From Symbiodinium natans (lineage: Eukaryota > Sar > Dinophyceae > Suessiales > Symbiodiniaceae): a stretch of DNA of 64,000 nucleotides. The translations under genes were made by a program, and so were the position numbers. The stretch covers positions 446,501 to 510,500 of the forward strand of contig CAJNDS010002690.1 of the NCBI GenBank assembly GCA_905221605.1. Reading direction: 5' to 3'. Below the pieces are notes generated by a model. It did no database searches. It had not been told where the DNA came from and saw nothing but the letters and a program-made list of their open reading frames with translations. This document shows, one piece after another, positions 9,501 through 19,693 of this stretch. The stretch's first letter is position 1. Each line of letters opens with the position of its first letter.

Positions 9501-12500
9501 CTCGTCAACCCACCCTGGCCCACCCAGTTTGGGCTATTAGATTGGGGCTTGCAAGGTTCAAGCCAGTTTGGCACTCACAAAAGGCTTGAATTCGGCGGCC
9601 TTCGGCTAGGCTGAACTGGGGCCTTAGCGGGCTTAATTTGAGAGGGGAGGTGGAGGTTCTGAGAGGCTTTTGGAACCATAGAAACATATGTAAGCGGATG
9701 GGTCCCCAACTCCCTAAACCCTTGTTGCCCTAAGCCATCCTAAGCCCTACACTGCCCGGCTCCTCCGGAGCTTTGCACTTAGGAGTTGGCCAAGTGCCTC
9801 TTCGCAGAGTTCGGCGCGTGCGTGGAAGCTGTCTGCTCTGCGCAACAATGGCGAGTGAACTCGACGGCCTTGGAGTTCGAGTTGGAGTGCTCCGCGCAGG
9901 CCGCGGGAGAGCAGAGTGAGCGGGGGGGGGGGGGGGTGGCATTTGAGGTGGAATGACGGTACTTTTTTTTTGTTTGTGCGAAGATGTGGGTTTCCTTGTT
10001 AACCAGGTCCCTTGCAGCCCTGGCAAGTAGAACCCGAAACATGCTGCTTCCTCCGCTGACGAAGTTCTGCATCGCGCTCACCGGCACAGATCCGAAACTT
10101 TCATCCGATTCTGCCAATCCATGCCAGTCATAACATTAAGCTTTCTCCGCGCATCTTACTTACAAAGGTGTTCAGGTTGATTGGTTCGGGTTCGTGGATC
10201 ATAATAAGTCATATCGCATGAGAATTCAGGGCCGCAGGTGCCACGTTTGTGCAGGACCTGTCGGCTCTCTTGGAGAACCGCCCGGACATCAAGAGCATCC
10301 TCTGGAAATACACATCTCCACCACTGTTTCGAACTGCCGCCGAGACTCGGAACTGAAAGCCCAAGAGTATCCAAACATATCCCACCAAGTGCCAGGGAGG
10401 TTCCGGCTAGAGGCATAGCAGGTCTTCGCCCTCGCCCCAGACCACCCTAAACCGGCTTTAGGTTACTGTAGGTTGTCGGCGTTTTTCTTCTACTGGCAAG
10501 AAGCCCTAAAGCCCCTCCTCGCTGAAACTCGAGCTATAGAACTATAGGCCTGCAAGACCCAAGTCTAGCGGCTGTAGCCTTTTCGGTACCTCTAGATCGC
10601 TAGTTTCGAGGCATTACAAACATGGACCTGAACCAGGTTCCCCTACTATTTTCAGTCTGTATTCGAGAAGGTATGATTAACCTGTTGTTTGTCGGGTTTT
10701 GGGGTAACAGGTAAATCCTGAACCGTCAAGGCAGCTCTGGCCGCGCGGGCTGCGTGTGCGGTTGAAGTCGAACTGACGACGCATGTGTTGGTGTCTCAGG
10801 AGGCTCTGAGATGTTTGGATTGAAAAACAGGTTTCGAGGTTTTGGTGGCCATGGATTAGGTTGAGGGCGGCCGACCAGGTCTGTTTAGTCTCAAGGCCAG
10901 GGAAGGGTGAAGTTTGACTGATGCTGGGTCCATGCGCAAGAAGAGGAGGTAACCTCCAGAAGGAGCCTCTACATGTCAGAACACGCCTTCGCACATTTGC
11001 GCTGCCGTCGGGCAAGGCGCATTGTGCGGACAACGACACGTTCAAGCGTTGATAGAAATTGCAATGACCTACATACGAAGTCTTGAATTCATGGGTTTCC
11101 CTACTAAGGTTCCCCCCCTTAAATAGCCTTAATTAGGCTGAAGTATCCCTAAATGGCATTAATTATGGGGGAGCCTAGTGGGGGGTAGGAAAGAGGGGGG
11201 CTGCAGGGGAACCCATGATGAATGCCAACCTAAATCCTGAACTCTGTCGGCCCTAGACTCCAAGTTCCGAACCGAGCTCAATCCTAACTCATAACCGCAG
11301 ACCTTAATTCCTAAGCACTAGACAGTGCACAGTCCTGTATAAGCAACCTTTACCCTTTGCGAACATTTTTCTTACACTACGTATATCACTCTACTCTTTG
11401 TGGGAATATGCGCAAGCAGGTAGACCCCTGAAACCTAAACCCTACTTGAGCCTTACATCCCAACCCCCAATTGTCAGTGAGCTCAGACTGAGACTGACAG
11501 GATCTTGCCAGTGTGGTGGAGCGCTTCGGGGTGCAAGAGATCGAAGTAGACCGGATGACAATCAAGGGGGAGTTGGAGCAGGTGGCGGTGTGGGCTTTCA
11601 ACTTAACCAGGACTCCAACATACCGGGGCTTAATGCAAAAGTTAGCTGCTTGTTTACTTGTGTCGAGGGCTTCTGGGCTTAAGTTGTGCGCAGCTTGAAG
11701 AGGCTTGTGCCTGGAGCTTTGACCCAGGTTTTCATGAACATATGCATAGATGTTGCATGATTCGGATCCCACTGTATTTCCAGGGCTTCAAGAACGTTAG
11801 AGTAAACCCGAAACCACAACCCTTGAACTGCTAGCCTTCTCTTTGCTGTCTTGGGGATAGGAAATGTGGGCAGGTGTTTTTGGTTCTTTGTGTTGTGGCC
11901 TTGGTTGGGAGTTGTCCCCAGTGGCTGTCTGAGAGTCCAGCAATGACAGCGCGCTGCTTGGCCAGCTGTGAAAAGCGAAACGCACACCGGTTGCTCGCTG
12001 TGGAGTACGGCATTGATCAAATTAGGAAATAGTTCAAGACCCCGAAACTCCAATTCCAAGTTCAAGGAATTCCAGCATCTTAAAGGATATGGGGAAAACC
12101 CTCTGCAACTTTAGACCGAGCCCCGTGCGCAGGCGCTTTCAGAAGCGCTGGGCAAGACTCAGGTGGTGTTCGTGTTCAATGGCACCGGAGATCAGCTTGC
12201 CCTCCAGGTGCATGGGAGTTGGCTTTCGGGCTGAGGGCGCCGTTTGAATCCTACCTGGACTTTCCCGGGGACCAAAATGTTAGTCGTTGTCTGGAAGATC
12301 ATGAAGTTCAGTCGTTTCTCAGGAAAATAGTTCTTCGAAAAAAAGTAGTCCTCTCGCTATGTTTGGACAACACGTGGCAAAACAGTGGTCGGGAAAAAGT
12401 GCGTTTTTGCTGCGAAAAGAGCGCGTTTCGGTCGGCAAAGAGCGCCGTCACCAAACATGAGCCCCTGTTTTTTCTGCAGTAATCTCTAAAAACGCTCGAG

Positions 12501-15500
12501 AGCATAATTGTTACTGTTTCTTCAAAAAAACTGAAATTTTGTAGGAAGGTCAAGGTATCCCTTGAATCTAGGCAGCCTGGGGGGCCCCACGCCTTCGCAC
12601 TTCTTATTTTTTGTGCGACCTGTTCATTTAGGCCTGAAGGCAAGTAGAGTTGTCCTTAGCCCCGAACAAGTGCCACGGCTTCAGGGCTCCCTACACCAAG
12701 AACCCCACATCCCAAACTTGAAAACCCTACCCAGGTAAGACTTAAAGATTCTGGCTTTAGGGACCCTGGACTGGAAAGACTTTACCGCCAAAGAGGTGAC
12801 GGGCATCACCTCCCTGCGTCGGATCAGCCTCCCAAGAAACAAGATCAGCAACGTTGGGGCCAAGGCCAGGGCAGACAGCCCAGGGAATCGTTCAGGGTTG
12901 TAGGGTCTGGAGCTTTTAGGGTAGTAAGTTTCACCGAGGAGGGTTGGCAGTTCTTGGGATATCCGGGTTAAATTGCCCCCTGATTTTCCCCGACTCTCCC
13001 CGACTCTCCCCGCCTCCGGTTCTCCCCCGACTCTCCCCGACTCTTGTACGACCCCCTGCCGCCCAGAAATCCCCAAACACGCGTTCTGTGATTGGTTTTC
13101 GCGCAGGACAGACCTCGTACGATCATACAGCCGAATTTGGCTCAAGGAAAGCAAGTGCGATTGCTGTGCTTGTGTTAACTTCCTTGCTAGAACACCTGTT
13201 TGTCTTGTGTTCTTCTATGCATGGCTTAATGGTTTAGGGTATGGCTTGCAGGTACTCATCGGAACTTCCCCCTCAGCCCCAAACCCCCGAAACCTTACAG
13301 TCCCCGCAGGCGATTGCACGGAATATTTCTTCGTGCTGTCGACTGCGGTTCCTGCACCTCGACGGAAACGCTATCGAGGACGACGGAGCCAAGGCTTGCC
13401 TTGTCTGTGGTGTTGGGCACAGGGTTTAGGGTTTAAGGTTTAGGGTTTAATCAGGGTTGGGTCTAGCTTCCAAAATGCTGGCCACCGCAAATATCCTACA
13501 ACCTAAACCCTGTAGGGCTTGACAGTATTTATCGAGGGGAACGCCAACATCGCCAATAACTAAGTCATGGAGCTGCTGTCCTGCATTATCGAGAGGGTGA
13601 TGGAGTAAGTGCTATTAAGGGGGCAATAAAGGACGAATAGAAAGGTCCCCCCCCCCCGCCACTTCGTTCTCTTGTTCGTCCAATTAATGCGTTCATATAT
13701 TCACTTATTAATTGTTCTCACTGCGTTCTCTTCGTATAATATTATATGGACGAAGTGAATAATATTATTGCGTTTGCAAATAGAATGCACGAAACGTAGT
13801 ATTAAGAGCGAAGTAAAAAGCCCAAAATTAGAATGCACAATCGTGCATTCTTTACATGTTGATAATAATTTGTATGGTCTTTTTGTATTCTATCAGTATA
13901 ATTCTCTCCCCTCGGCCCGCCATGAATACAATTTATATTCTCTTCGTTCTTTCTCCATTTCGTTCACTTTTTTCTTCGTTCTCTCATTCGTTCAATCTCT
14001 TCGTAGTCGTATTAATATAGTAAAATAAAATTGTAAATCAGTGAAGCGATTGCACGAACTTATATGGAATGAACGAAGCGAAGCCCCCCATATTTTTTAT
14101 ACTCCTGCCTAGCTTTGGCATTCCCTTTTCACCCTGCCTCTTTGTTTTTTTGTTTTGTGTCTGTGTGCGTGCGTGTGGGGGTATTGTAATGGGTAGTAGG
14201 ATATACTACCAACCAAAGTGTGGCTCCCCAAGGGTTTGTAGCTTGGCCAGAAGGCCATTGCGGCAGCCATGCGCGCCCCGCTCGAGCATCTCAGCTTGGA
14301 AGACAATCAGATCGGCAGCGGTGGCGCGCAGGCTCGCGATTTAGGGTTCGGATTGTTTGGGTTTGGGGTTCAGGGTCTGGACAAGGCCTCGCAGACGCAC
14401 ACAGAGAACCCATGGCGGCAGACAACCGACAACCGCAGCCCACAGCCCAGAATGAATTGGCAGTGCACCTAATTCAATCCAAATCGTTCGAAAACCCTAA
14501 TCCTGGACACGGAAGGTTGCTTGCAGGAGGATAGCCCTGCACCGACAGCACCGCTGGAAGTACCAAATGGTAGGTTCTCTAACTAGATTGCGCGCAGTTT
14601 GCCATCACCTGAAGCCAAGGAGCCCTAAAGCTTCAAGAGGTTTCAGTCTTTCTGGCGACTCGGCATCTGAATCCTAAAACCCTAGAGGCCTTTCTGGGGT
14701 GCAGAATCTTTAGGAACTCCAGAGGCGTCCCAACCTTAAACCCGCCCTCCACCGAAGAAAAGCGAGCGGATTAGGGCTTAGGGTTTCTGAGCATCTTGGA
14801 ACCCTAGCCCTGCTGGGGATATTTATGTTTGGAGTTTTAGCCCAGGCCGAAGTTAGCCATAGACCCCTTATAAACCCTCAACCCCAAAACACGAACATCA
14901 ACGGTATTGCACTGCCGACTTGGCAGCGTTAGCAGCTCACGAGTCCCAGGCCACAGCAACACATAATTCTCCGGATCCAGAACTTCCCGAGACTTAATTG
15001 GTTAGGGTTCATGGCCTAGGGTTTTGGGGTTGAGGGCTTCCGGCGCTGTACGCAGGCCCTGGTGGGCGCCCTCGTGCGGTCACGCGTGAAGCGTGCGCGT
15101 GTCCTGGATGGTAACAGGATCGAAGCTCAGACCGCCAAGGTCGGAAGGGCTTAACCTTCACCCTCAATCCTGAACCCCTAATCCTTAGACCTTGGGGTTT
15201 ATAGGGTTTAGGGTTGTGAAGGGTTGTGCTTTGTTTTTTCTATGGTGCTGGGTATCTGGTCTATAGCTATGGGCTGGCAGGAGCTCTTTCTGTGTGCATA
15301 ATGGAACATTGTGCAGTTCAGATTCCGTAGATGTGGTACTCTCAGTTCTTGCACACCCTCCACGGATTTGTTGTTCAATTCTTAGCGGCTTATACGCAGT
15401 AGTACGTGCCCTAAAGCAAGGTGTTCTGTTTAATAATATCCCTGACTGCAGGAGTTAGCAGTGGCTTTGGAAAAGCTGAGTCTCCCGCATGAGGAGACGG

Positions 15501-15511
15501 GGGAGAAGTGA
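5929..15511 (+). CDS. Multi-exon SHVWE-domain plus leucine-rich-repeat protein
   Basis: Proposed exons: 5929-6556, 6700-6814, 7474-7566, 7772-7868, 7990-8076, 8200-8286, 8360-8470, 8588-8662, ~9294-9376, 9810-9899, ~10010-10105, ~10238-10353, 10731-10799, 10960-11016, 11512-11581, 12133-12207, 12761-12864, 13310-13393, 14251-14331, 15056-15139, 15452-15511 (TGA). The first exon carries VSHVWEAREHPDPW and FYDFMSLHQYK, then GWCTAEKLWS. Exons 2-4 join in phase to give KFTHRNDETEVAAIQKQVF and then the first LRR. Later exons of 25-30 codons each carry one ribonuclease-inhibitor-type LRR, such as LRFLHLDGNAIEDDGAK and LEHLSLEDNQIGSGGAQ. The likely role is a cytosolic protein-interaction or sensor-type scaffold; that is inference. 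The ends are well anchored, but exons at 9.3-11.6 kb are weaker. Donors are mostly GC, with GA after exons 2 and 3 and GT at 12208 and 15140. Confidence 0.72.
6557..6699. other. Short intron made largely of CCCTAAA repeats, with telomere-derived acceptor
   Basis: This 143-bp intron has a GC donor. From 6602 it consists of about 14 near-perfect CCCTAAA units. The last unit is CCCTAG instead of CCCTAAA, and that AG is the acceptor (CCCTAG|G, exon from 6700). CTAAAC in each unit resembles a branch-point consensus. Confidence 0.7.
6847..6956. mobile_element. Inverted-repeat element, family A copy 1
   Basis: Ends CCCAAAGGCTCCATG and CATGGACCCTTAGGG, with inner mirrored GTATATACTTGGGCC / CCCAAGTATATA. 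It lies wholly inside the GA-AG intron 6815-7473 of the SHVWE-LRR gene. Other copies are at 7667-7753 and 21281-21390. Confidence 0.85.
7667..7753. mobile_element. Inverted-repeat element, family A copy 2
   Basis: Ends CCCAAAGGATCCATGGAC and ATGATCCTTTGGG. It lies inside the next intron (7567-7771) of the same gene. The donor side (AACAGGAAGC) and acceptor side (CTCAGGAAGC) of that intron repeat AGGAAGC, which fits an insertion-type origin. Confidence 0.85.
7869..8199. other. Introns around LRR exon 7990-8076
   Basis: Intron 7869-7989 contains three short TTTAGGG-type units (7919-7948). Intron 8077-8199 has GGGTTTAGG at 8103 and CCCTAAAC at 8163, an abbreviated form of the G-first, C-last intron pattern. 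Confidence 0.5.
8477..8580 (-). repeat. CCCTAAA tract
   Basis: About thirteen near-perfect CCCTAAA units between the LRR exons at 8360-8470 and 8588-8662. Confidence 0.95.
8663..9293. other. Intron with 5' TTTAGGG and 3' CCCTAAA arrays
   Basis: TTTAGGG-type variants run from 8676 to about 8810. A long, almost perfect CCCTAAA array runs from 8863 to about 9048. This gives the intron opposite-strand telomeric DNA at its two ends. The remaining 9050-9290 is unique. Confidence 0.7.
11091..11216. mobile_element. Inverted-repeat element, family F copy 1
   Basis: Ends ATGGGTTTCCCTAC and GGGGAACCCAT, with an interior AATTAGGCT / CATTAATTA core. The second copy, with a related interior and a long poly-C, is at about 38147-38271. 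Confidence 0.75.
11582..12132. other. Unique intron-like sequence
   Basis: Between the LRR exons at 11512-11581 and 12133-12207. It carries only isolated fragments of telomeric repeat. Minus-strand frames here (11386-12065) look like shadows. Confidence 0.4.
12208..12760. other. Intron without clear repeats
   Basis: GT donor at 12208. The region 12300-12500 has overlapping open frames on both strands with no recognisable motif. No telomeric tract of note. Confidence 0.4.
13526..13606 (+). pseudogene. LRR-like block with an in-frame stop
   Basis: After GACAG the frame reads VFIEGNANIANN, then TAA (13561-13563), then VMELLSCIIERVME. It looks like one LRR unit between the good LRR exons at 13310-13393 and 14251-14331, but the stop means it is either a dead exon or is not spliced as drawn. 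Confidence 0.35.
13615..14110. other. AT-rich island with TTCGTTC/GAACGAA motifs
   Basis: An abrupt change to low GC within an intron. It is full of mirrored short motifs (GTTCTCTTCGT, GAACGAAGCGAA, AATATTATA) and partial palindromes, and a poly-C run marks its left side. It resembles in style the block at 63480-64000. It may be a distinct repeat or transposon-derived island. No coding frame that I trust. Confidence 0.6.
14332..15055. other. Intron between two LRR exons
   Basis: Begins with TTTAGGG-like variants (14340-14380). The 3' part has both GGGTTTAGGG-like and CCCTCAACCCC-like stretches. Otherwise unique. Confidence 0.5.
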
Positions 15512-15858
15512 GCAGCGTTTGTTTTTTCTCTCTTGTGTATAGCCCTGTATAGATCTAACATGACCTTCTCTCTGCGTAGCCGATGTCTATGCGCGTAGGC
15601 ATCGATGTGCGGCAGGGGCCAGCGTAAATCCGCATAGCTTGGGTCACGAAGAACATGTAATCCAAATGAGATTGTATAAAACGCTCCGCCTTCGATTTAT
15701 GAAAGGAATTGCCCGAAGAGTTTGGGACAGTGCTTCTGACTCGTAAAACGACAAGGAGAAACAACGATAACTTTACAATCGCTCTCGGAATTTTTCGTTT
15801 CAGTGCTGACCTTGTACTACACAGCAATGAATTTACCGCCCACGAAAAATTAAAGGCG

Positions 15859-16055
15859 CCTGTACTACAAACCAATGAAAGTTCAGCCGGCTCGCGGGAA
15901 CCTCGATTCCAGTACTAAGCTTGTACTACAAATCAATGAGAAGCCAGCCGACTCACGGGAACGTCGATTCCACGATATTAATCATCTTGCTGCTTGTACT
16001 ACGAATGAATGAAAACCCAGCCGGCTCACAGAAACGTTCATTCCTGTTCTGAGTT
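15859..16055 (+). repeat. Three diverged tandem units
   Basis: Units of roughly 62-76 bp begin TGTACTAC(A/G)AA and contain CAGCCG(G/A)CTC and a (C/G)TCGATTCC-like motif. A fourth, weaker start lies near 15812. The region falls just downstream of the LRR gene's stop codon. Confidence 0.7.
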
Positions 16056-16119
16056 ATGAAGTTGTGAGCTGTTCCACCAAACCCCCGGAGAAAAGGCAGA
16101 GGGAAAAACAAGAACAAAA

Positions 16120-16143
16120 ACACACCCACACACACACACACAC
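16120..16143. repeat. CA dinucleotide microsatellite
   Basis: Short run of CA repeats with one interruption. Confidence 0.85.
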
Positions 16144-16595
16144 AATAAAAAGAAGAAGCGATAACCCTAGAACCGATTAACATATTTAACACGGTTTTTG
16201 CAACCCCACATTGCCTAGAGCCTAGAAAACCCTGAGCCCTAACGCGCTTGTCTGAGCTGGCGCGGGCTCCGATCGGGAGATAAGTCGGAGAGTCCAAACG
16301 GGTTAGGCCGCTTTTGAAGTCCTACGAAACAACGTTTGTGCATGGAAGGCCTTTTCCATGCAACTTCAAACGACAGATGCCCTAAAACCTAAGCTTTTAG
16401 CCCTAAACTCCCTCCTTGCCTTAGCTCGGGTTCGAAGATTCTCCCAGCACCCACAGTAGTAGATCAGGCAGGTTTTTGTAAACCCTCATTTTCTGCGTAG
16501 CCTCGCGTAGGTTGAAACCACAAAAAGCAAGCCGCGGAAGCCATTCCACAAGGTGTGGGGAGGTCCAAACAATGTTTACAATCTGAACCTTATAT

Positions 16596-16698
16596 GGGTA
16601 TTTCCCAGAATAGGCGTACCCCTTTTATACCCCACATCTCGAATGGAATCCCCTGAAAGGGACCCCCAAAAAGGGTACCCCCTATTTTCGGAACCCCA
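16596..16698. mobile_element. Palindromic element, family M
   Basis: GGGTATTTCCCAGAATAGG at the left is mirrored by CCTATTTTCGGAACCCC at the right. The core also mirrors GGGTACC-like motifs. Single copy in this window. Confidence 0.6.
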
Positions 16699-16771
16699 CC
16701 AGATACAAAGTGAATGCTCAAGTGGCTTTGCCTGGCCTCCCTGAATCCCGACACACACCCTACACCTCGTT

Positions 16772-17170
16772 GCAGGATACTGCAGGCATTGGGGGACTCC
16801 CAAGCGCTTTCGAGGCCCTCTTGCAAGCTGCACATGCGAGAAGTCTGGCACCACTGCAGGCCATGTTGGGCGTTGAGAGCTTGAGGTTCAGAGTTTATTT
16901 GGACTCTGATGTCGTTCCATCTGTGTACCAACTTTTGGTCCCCCCCACCCACCCGATAAAAAAAAACAAAGGAGCCGCTATTGCGGGCACAGTTAAGGTA
17001 TGGGTTTTTGAAGTTGAAGGATTGTTTTTGTTTGACAGCTTAGGTTGAGAGTTTGGGGTCCAGGGTTAGAGCGGGCCGCCTACTCCTGACCAGGGTCCGG
17101 GAGAGAGCCGACCGGGAGGCTCTCAAATCCATTTCCAGGCGGGCGGGCGTTTGTTGGCGGAGGGTTTTGG
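16772..17170 (+). CDS. Exon-like blocks of an unidentified gene
   Basis: After TTGCAG, a block from about 16777 to 16890 reads GGLPSAFEALLQAAHARSL and onward, a helical and clearly protein-like composition. A short piece near 16973-16997 reads GAAIAGTVK before a GT. A further block around 17068-17160 reads LTRVRERADREALKSISRR. These may be 5' exons of the gene that continues at 17652 or a separate gene. The product is unknown. Confidence 0.4.
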
Positions 17171-17651
17171 CTTCAAAGAGTCCGGCCCAGGGTTGAGGGT
17201 TTATTGTGGGAACCGGCAGAATGAGATATGGTTTGCTGGACCTCCCCATATAGCTCAGGTTCGGGATGCACCCAATGTCCCAACTCATCCCTAGCTTCGG
17301 GATCACGCAGTTCAGGACTCTTGGACGCTTTAGGTTACTCTCGCGTCTTACTATTGCTTTATTCTCCTTACCTGCGCCTGGGAAGCATATGTTGAGGTCT
17401 CCTGCGCACTTTGCATTGTTGTCATGAACTTTGCATTGTTGTCATGAGACTGCCGTGCAGCAGTAGCATGCAAGTAGGAAAGAACCCTAATACCCCATCA
17501 ATATGATTCAGGTCTTGTTTGGAGTACCCCTGCACCCTAAACCCTCACTACCATCATTACCATCAATACCCGAACTATCCCAAGTTCTCAAAATTCCCAA
17601 GTCTTAAACCACTAACCCCTGGACCATCCTCTTGAACTTTCATGTGGCCAG

Positions 17652-17847
17652 GTCCGGCTTGCAAGTGGCAGGGGCGCAGACATGACGTGCTTGTCCACAC
17701 AACCGTTGAGGCAGCTCAGGGTTCGGGGCTTAAGCCTTAGGTTTCAGGGTTTGGGCCTGTTTAGGGTGAAAGAGCTTGAGGGCTCAGGTTTAGGCTGCGT
17801 ATAATACATATATATATATATGTATATATTTGTTTTTTCATTTATAC

Positions 17848-17879
<32 letters not shown>

Positions 17880-18629
17880 TGAGTTTGTTTCGCCCAAGGT
17901 TTCGAAAGGAGTTTCTTGGTGCTGAGAGCCTCCTAGTCCTAGACCCTTGAGTTAAAGTCATAGATTAGATTTCTGGGTGCACTGAAGCTCTGACACCGAG
18001 ATTCTGTCGGAACATGAGTCTAGGGGTGATTACGTTGGAGATGTGTTGGGGAGTATCACTGGCATATTGCCTGATTGAGAAGCAGGACGCTCTACGGACA
18101 AATCGCCGATGCTTTGGGACTGGTGTCCGAGAAGTTGCACCTGGTAAGTGAATCGACTGCCGTTCTGCCAGACACTACGCTTGCCGCCGACCTGGCGGAG
18201 CAGTGCTTTCTGGTAGTGGTGGTGTCAGACTGGTGCTCTGGTCAATGTTTCAAGTCCAAAGATGGTTCTAAAACCTTGGAGCTGCATGCAGATGGAACAT
18301 TCACCTTCGTGATGCACACGCGCCAGCGCCGCCACAACAGCAACATTTACGCCAGAGCGCGGTGGACTCCGAAGGGGGCGTCAGTACGTCCTGTACTATA
18401 CTTTCTCTCGGAGCGCCATGAGGCAGCAAGTGGCATTTGGGAGGTGGAGAAGGACACTGGGGCGGTGAAGCTTGTTGGCGAGAATCAGAAGCGCCACAAA
18501 ACGTGGACTAATGTAGAGGTAGAGCCGGATGACTGGCAAGTGTCCATACAGCAGTTTGAGTGCACCTGGCAAAGAGAACAGCTGGAGCAGTTTTTGGATA
18601 AGGGCTCCGACGATAGCGCTCTTGGATGA
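17652..18629 (+). CDS. Ubiquitin-like / beta-rich hypothetical protein, two exons
   Basis: Exon 17652-17719 and exon 18086-18629 (TGA 18627-18629) join in phase: LRQL(R) continues into TLYGQIADALGLVSEKLHLV. The joined N-terminus (VRLASGRG..., then IADALGL, then LPDTTLAADL and FLVVVV) follows the rhythm of a ubiquitin-like fold; this is a pattern judgement. The second part is beta-rich (LELHADGTFTFVMHTR, SGIWEVEKDTGAVKLVG) and may be a lipocalin-like or ligand-binding barrel. The 5' exon(s) with the start codon are not identified. The intron 17720-18085 has TTTAGGG-like variants near its start and a (TA)n/(GA)n microsatellite at 17808-17880. Its donor reads GG or GT depending on placement at AGG. 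Confidence 0.6.
17808..17882. repeat. TA- and GA-rich microsatellite
   Basis: ATATATATATA-type sequence followed by about fourteen GA dinucleotides, inside the intron of the ubiquitin-like gene. Confidence 0.85.
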
Positions 18630-19387
18630 AGACGAGAAGCCATTTCTTGAGGGTTGGGCTTCAACTAGGGCAAACGACCAGGAGATGAGTTCGCTGTCAG
18701 TTCAACAAACGGACTGAGCGCTTCTCGTTTCCAGCGGGCGCAGAGGCAAAGCCCTCACCCCAAAGCCTAAGCCCTCTGCAGTGGCAGTGCCAGAGTGAAC
18801 TCTGCCACAGCCGCTTCAGTCACATGGCTTGTGGAGTGGTGCCCAAGGCTTAGCTCTTGCCTAATTCATAGGGAGCGTGACGGGCCTTTGTTCGTCTGAA
18901 GTCCCTGCTTAACGCCTCTATACACGCTGTGCTTTGGGTATGCAATTGTCTCGGTGGTAACCTTGTTTAGGGTTAGGTTCCTTTATCACCCAATTAACAG
19001 AAGCCTGCCATTTTTCTTCCGAGGTTGTTGAGCGGACAGTTGATGCTTCTGGTTGCAAATAAGTTCTCACAACTTGAGCAGTACACCAACCTTGTTCCCT
19101 AGCACGTATTCGGTGAGTTTGAATGTCCCATATGCTCAAACATTTGTCAGAGACCGGCCCAGCAAGAGCCTGGGCGCACGGCTTCTGCTCGTCTTGTCCC
19201 ACGCGAAGACTTAACAGTATTCAACGCAAACACTCTAGGCCCCAAATTCAGTCAGCATTTGCTATCTCCATGCCCCCAATCTCAAGCGCAGAACCAGAAG
19301 TCGATTTTGCATTGCCACCAGCAGCAGGTCAACGCCACTGTGATGGTTTGGGGTGTCGGGCTTTGCGGTTAAGCGGTTGGCAAGTGA
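18630..19387. other. No firm gene
   Basis: Mostly unique. The frame around 19260-19330 (MPPISSAEPEVDFALPPAA) could be an exon of the neighbouring coding block, but the join was not established. No telomeric array. Confidence 0.4.
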
Positions 19388-19693
19388 TTTGTCCATCAGC
19401 AAAAGAAGACATTCGTTCGAGCCCATGGAGACATAGGGCCCATTCCGAGCTTGTGTGTTTTCGAATGTTTGGGTGCGGGTTTGAGGGATTTGCTTCACTG
19501 TATTTCGCGTGTGGACGCAGACGGAGCTCTGCGGATGTTGACGAGCAGTCGTCTTCTAAGTGGTTGGGCTGATGTTGATGCCGAGCTCATTGCGACAGCA
19601 CTTGGTGGGCTTAGCAAAGATCGAAGGCCGGCGTTTATCCTGTGCCAAAAGATCGATAACTTGGCTCTGTCAGAACTACGGCCGCAGTCCTAA
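19388..19693 (+). CDS. Hypothetical protein, uninterrupted coding block
   Basis: Open from 19388 to a TAA at 19691 with convincing composition: RAHGDIGPIPS, LRDLLHCISRVDADGALRML, LIATALGGLSKDRRPAF, then NLALSEL near the C-terminus. A likely acceptor is CATCAG at about 19395-19400. Helix-rich; no catalytic motif seen and family not recognised. It could be the 3' exon of a gene beginning upstream or the end of the ubiquitin-like gene's neighbour. Confidence 0.45.
   Translation, partial: FVHQQKKTFVRAHGDIGPIPSLCVFECLGAGLRDLLHCISRVDADGALRMLTSSRLLSGWADVDAELIATALGGLSKDRRPAFILCQKIDNLALSELRPQS

Larger units (their letters stand above)
15512..16770. other. 3' flank of the LRR gene, intergenic
   Basis: Low in telomeric repeats, unlike the introns. 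It contains a tandem repeat (15859-16055), a CA microsatellite (16120-16143) and a palindromic element (16596-16698). No polyadenylation signal could be assigned with confidence. Confidence 0.5.

Noticed and set aside
12219-12643. Overlapping frames of 87 and 111 codons on opposite strands
   Set aside because: No motif in either, and the region lies in the intron between two in-phase LRR exons.
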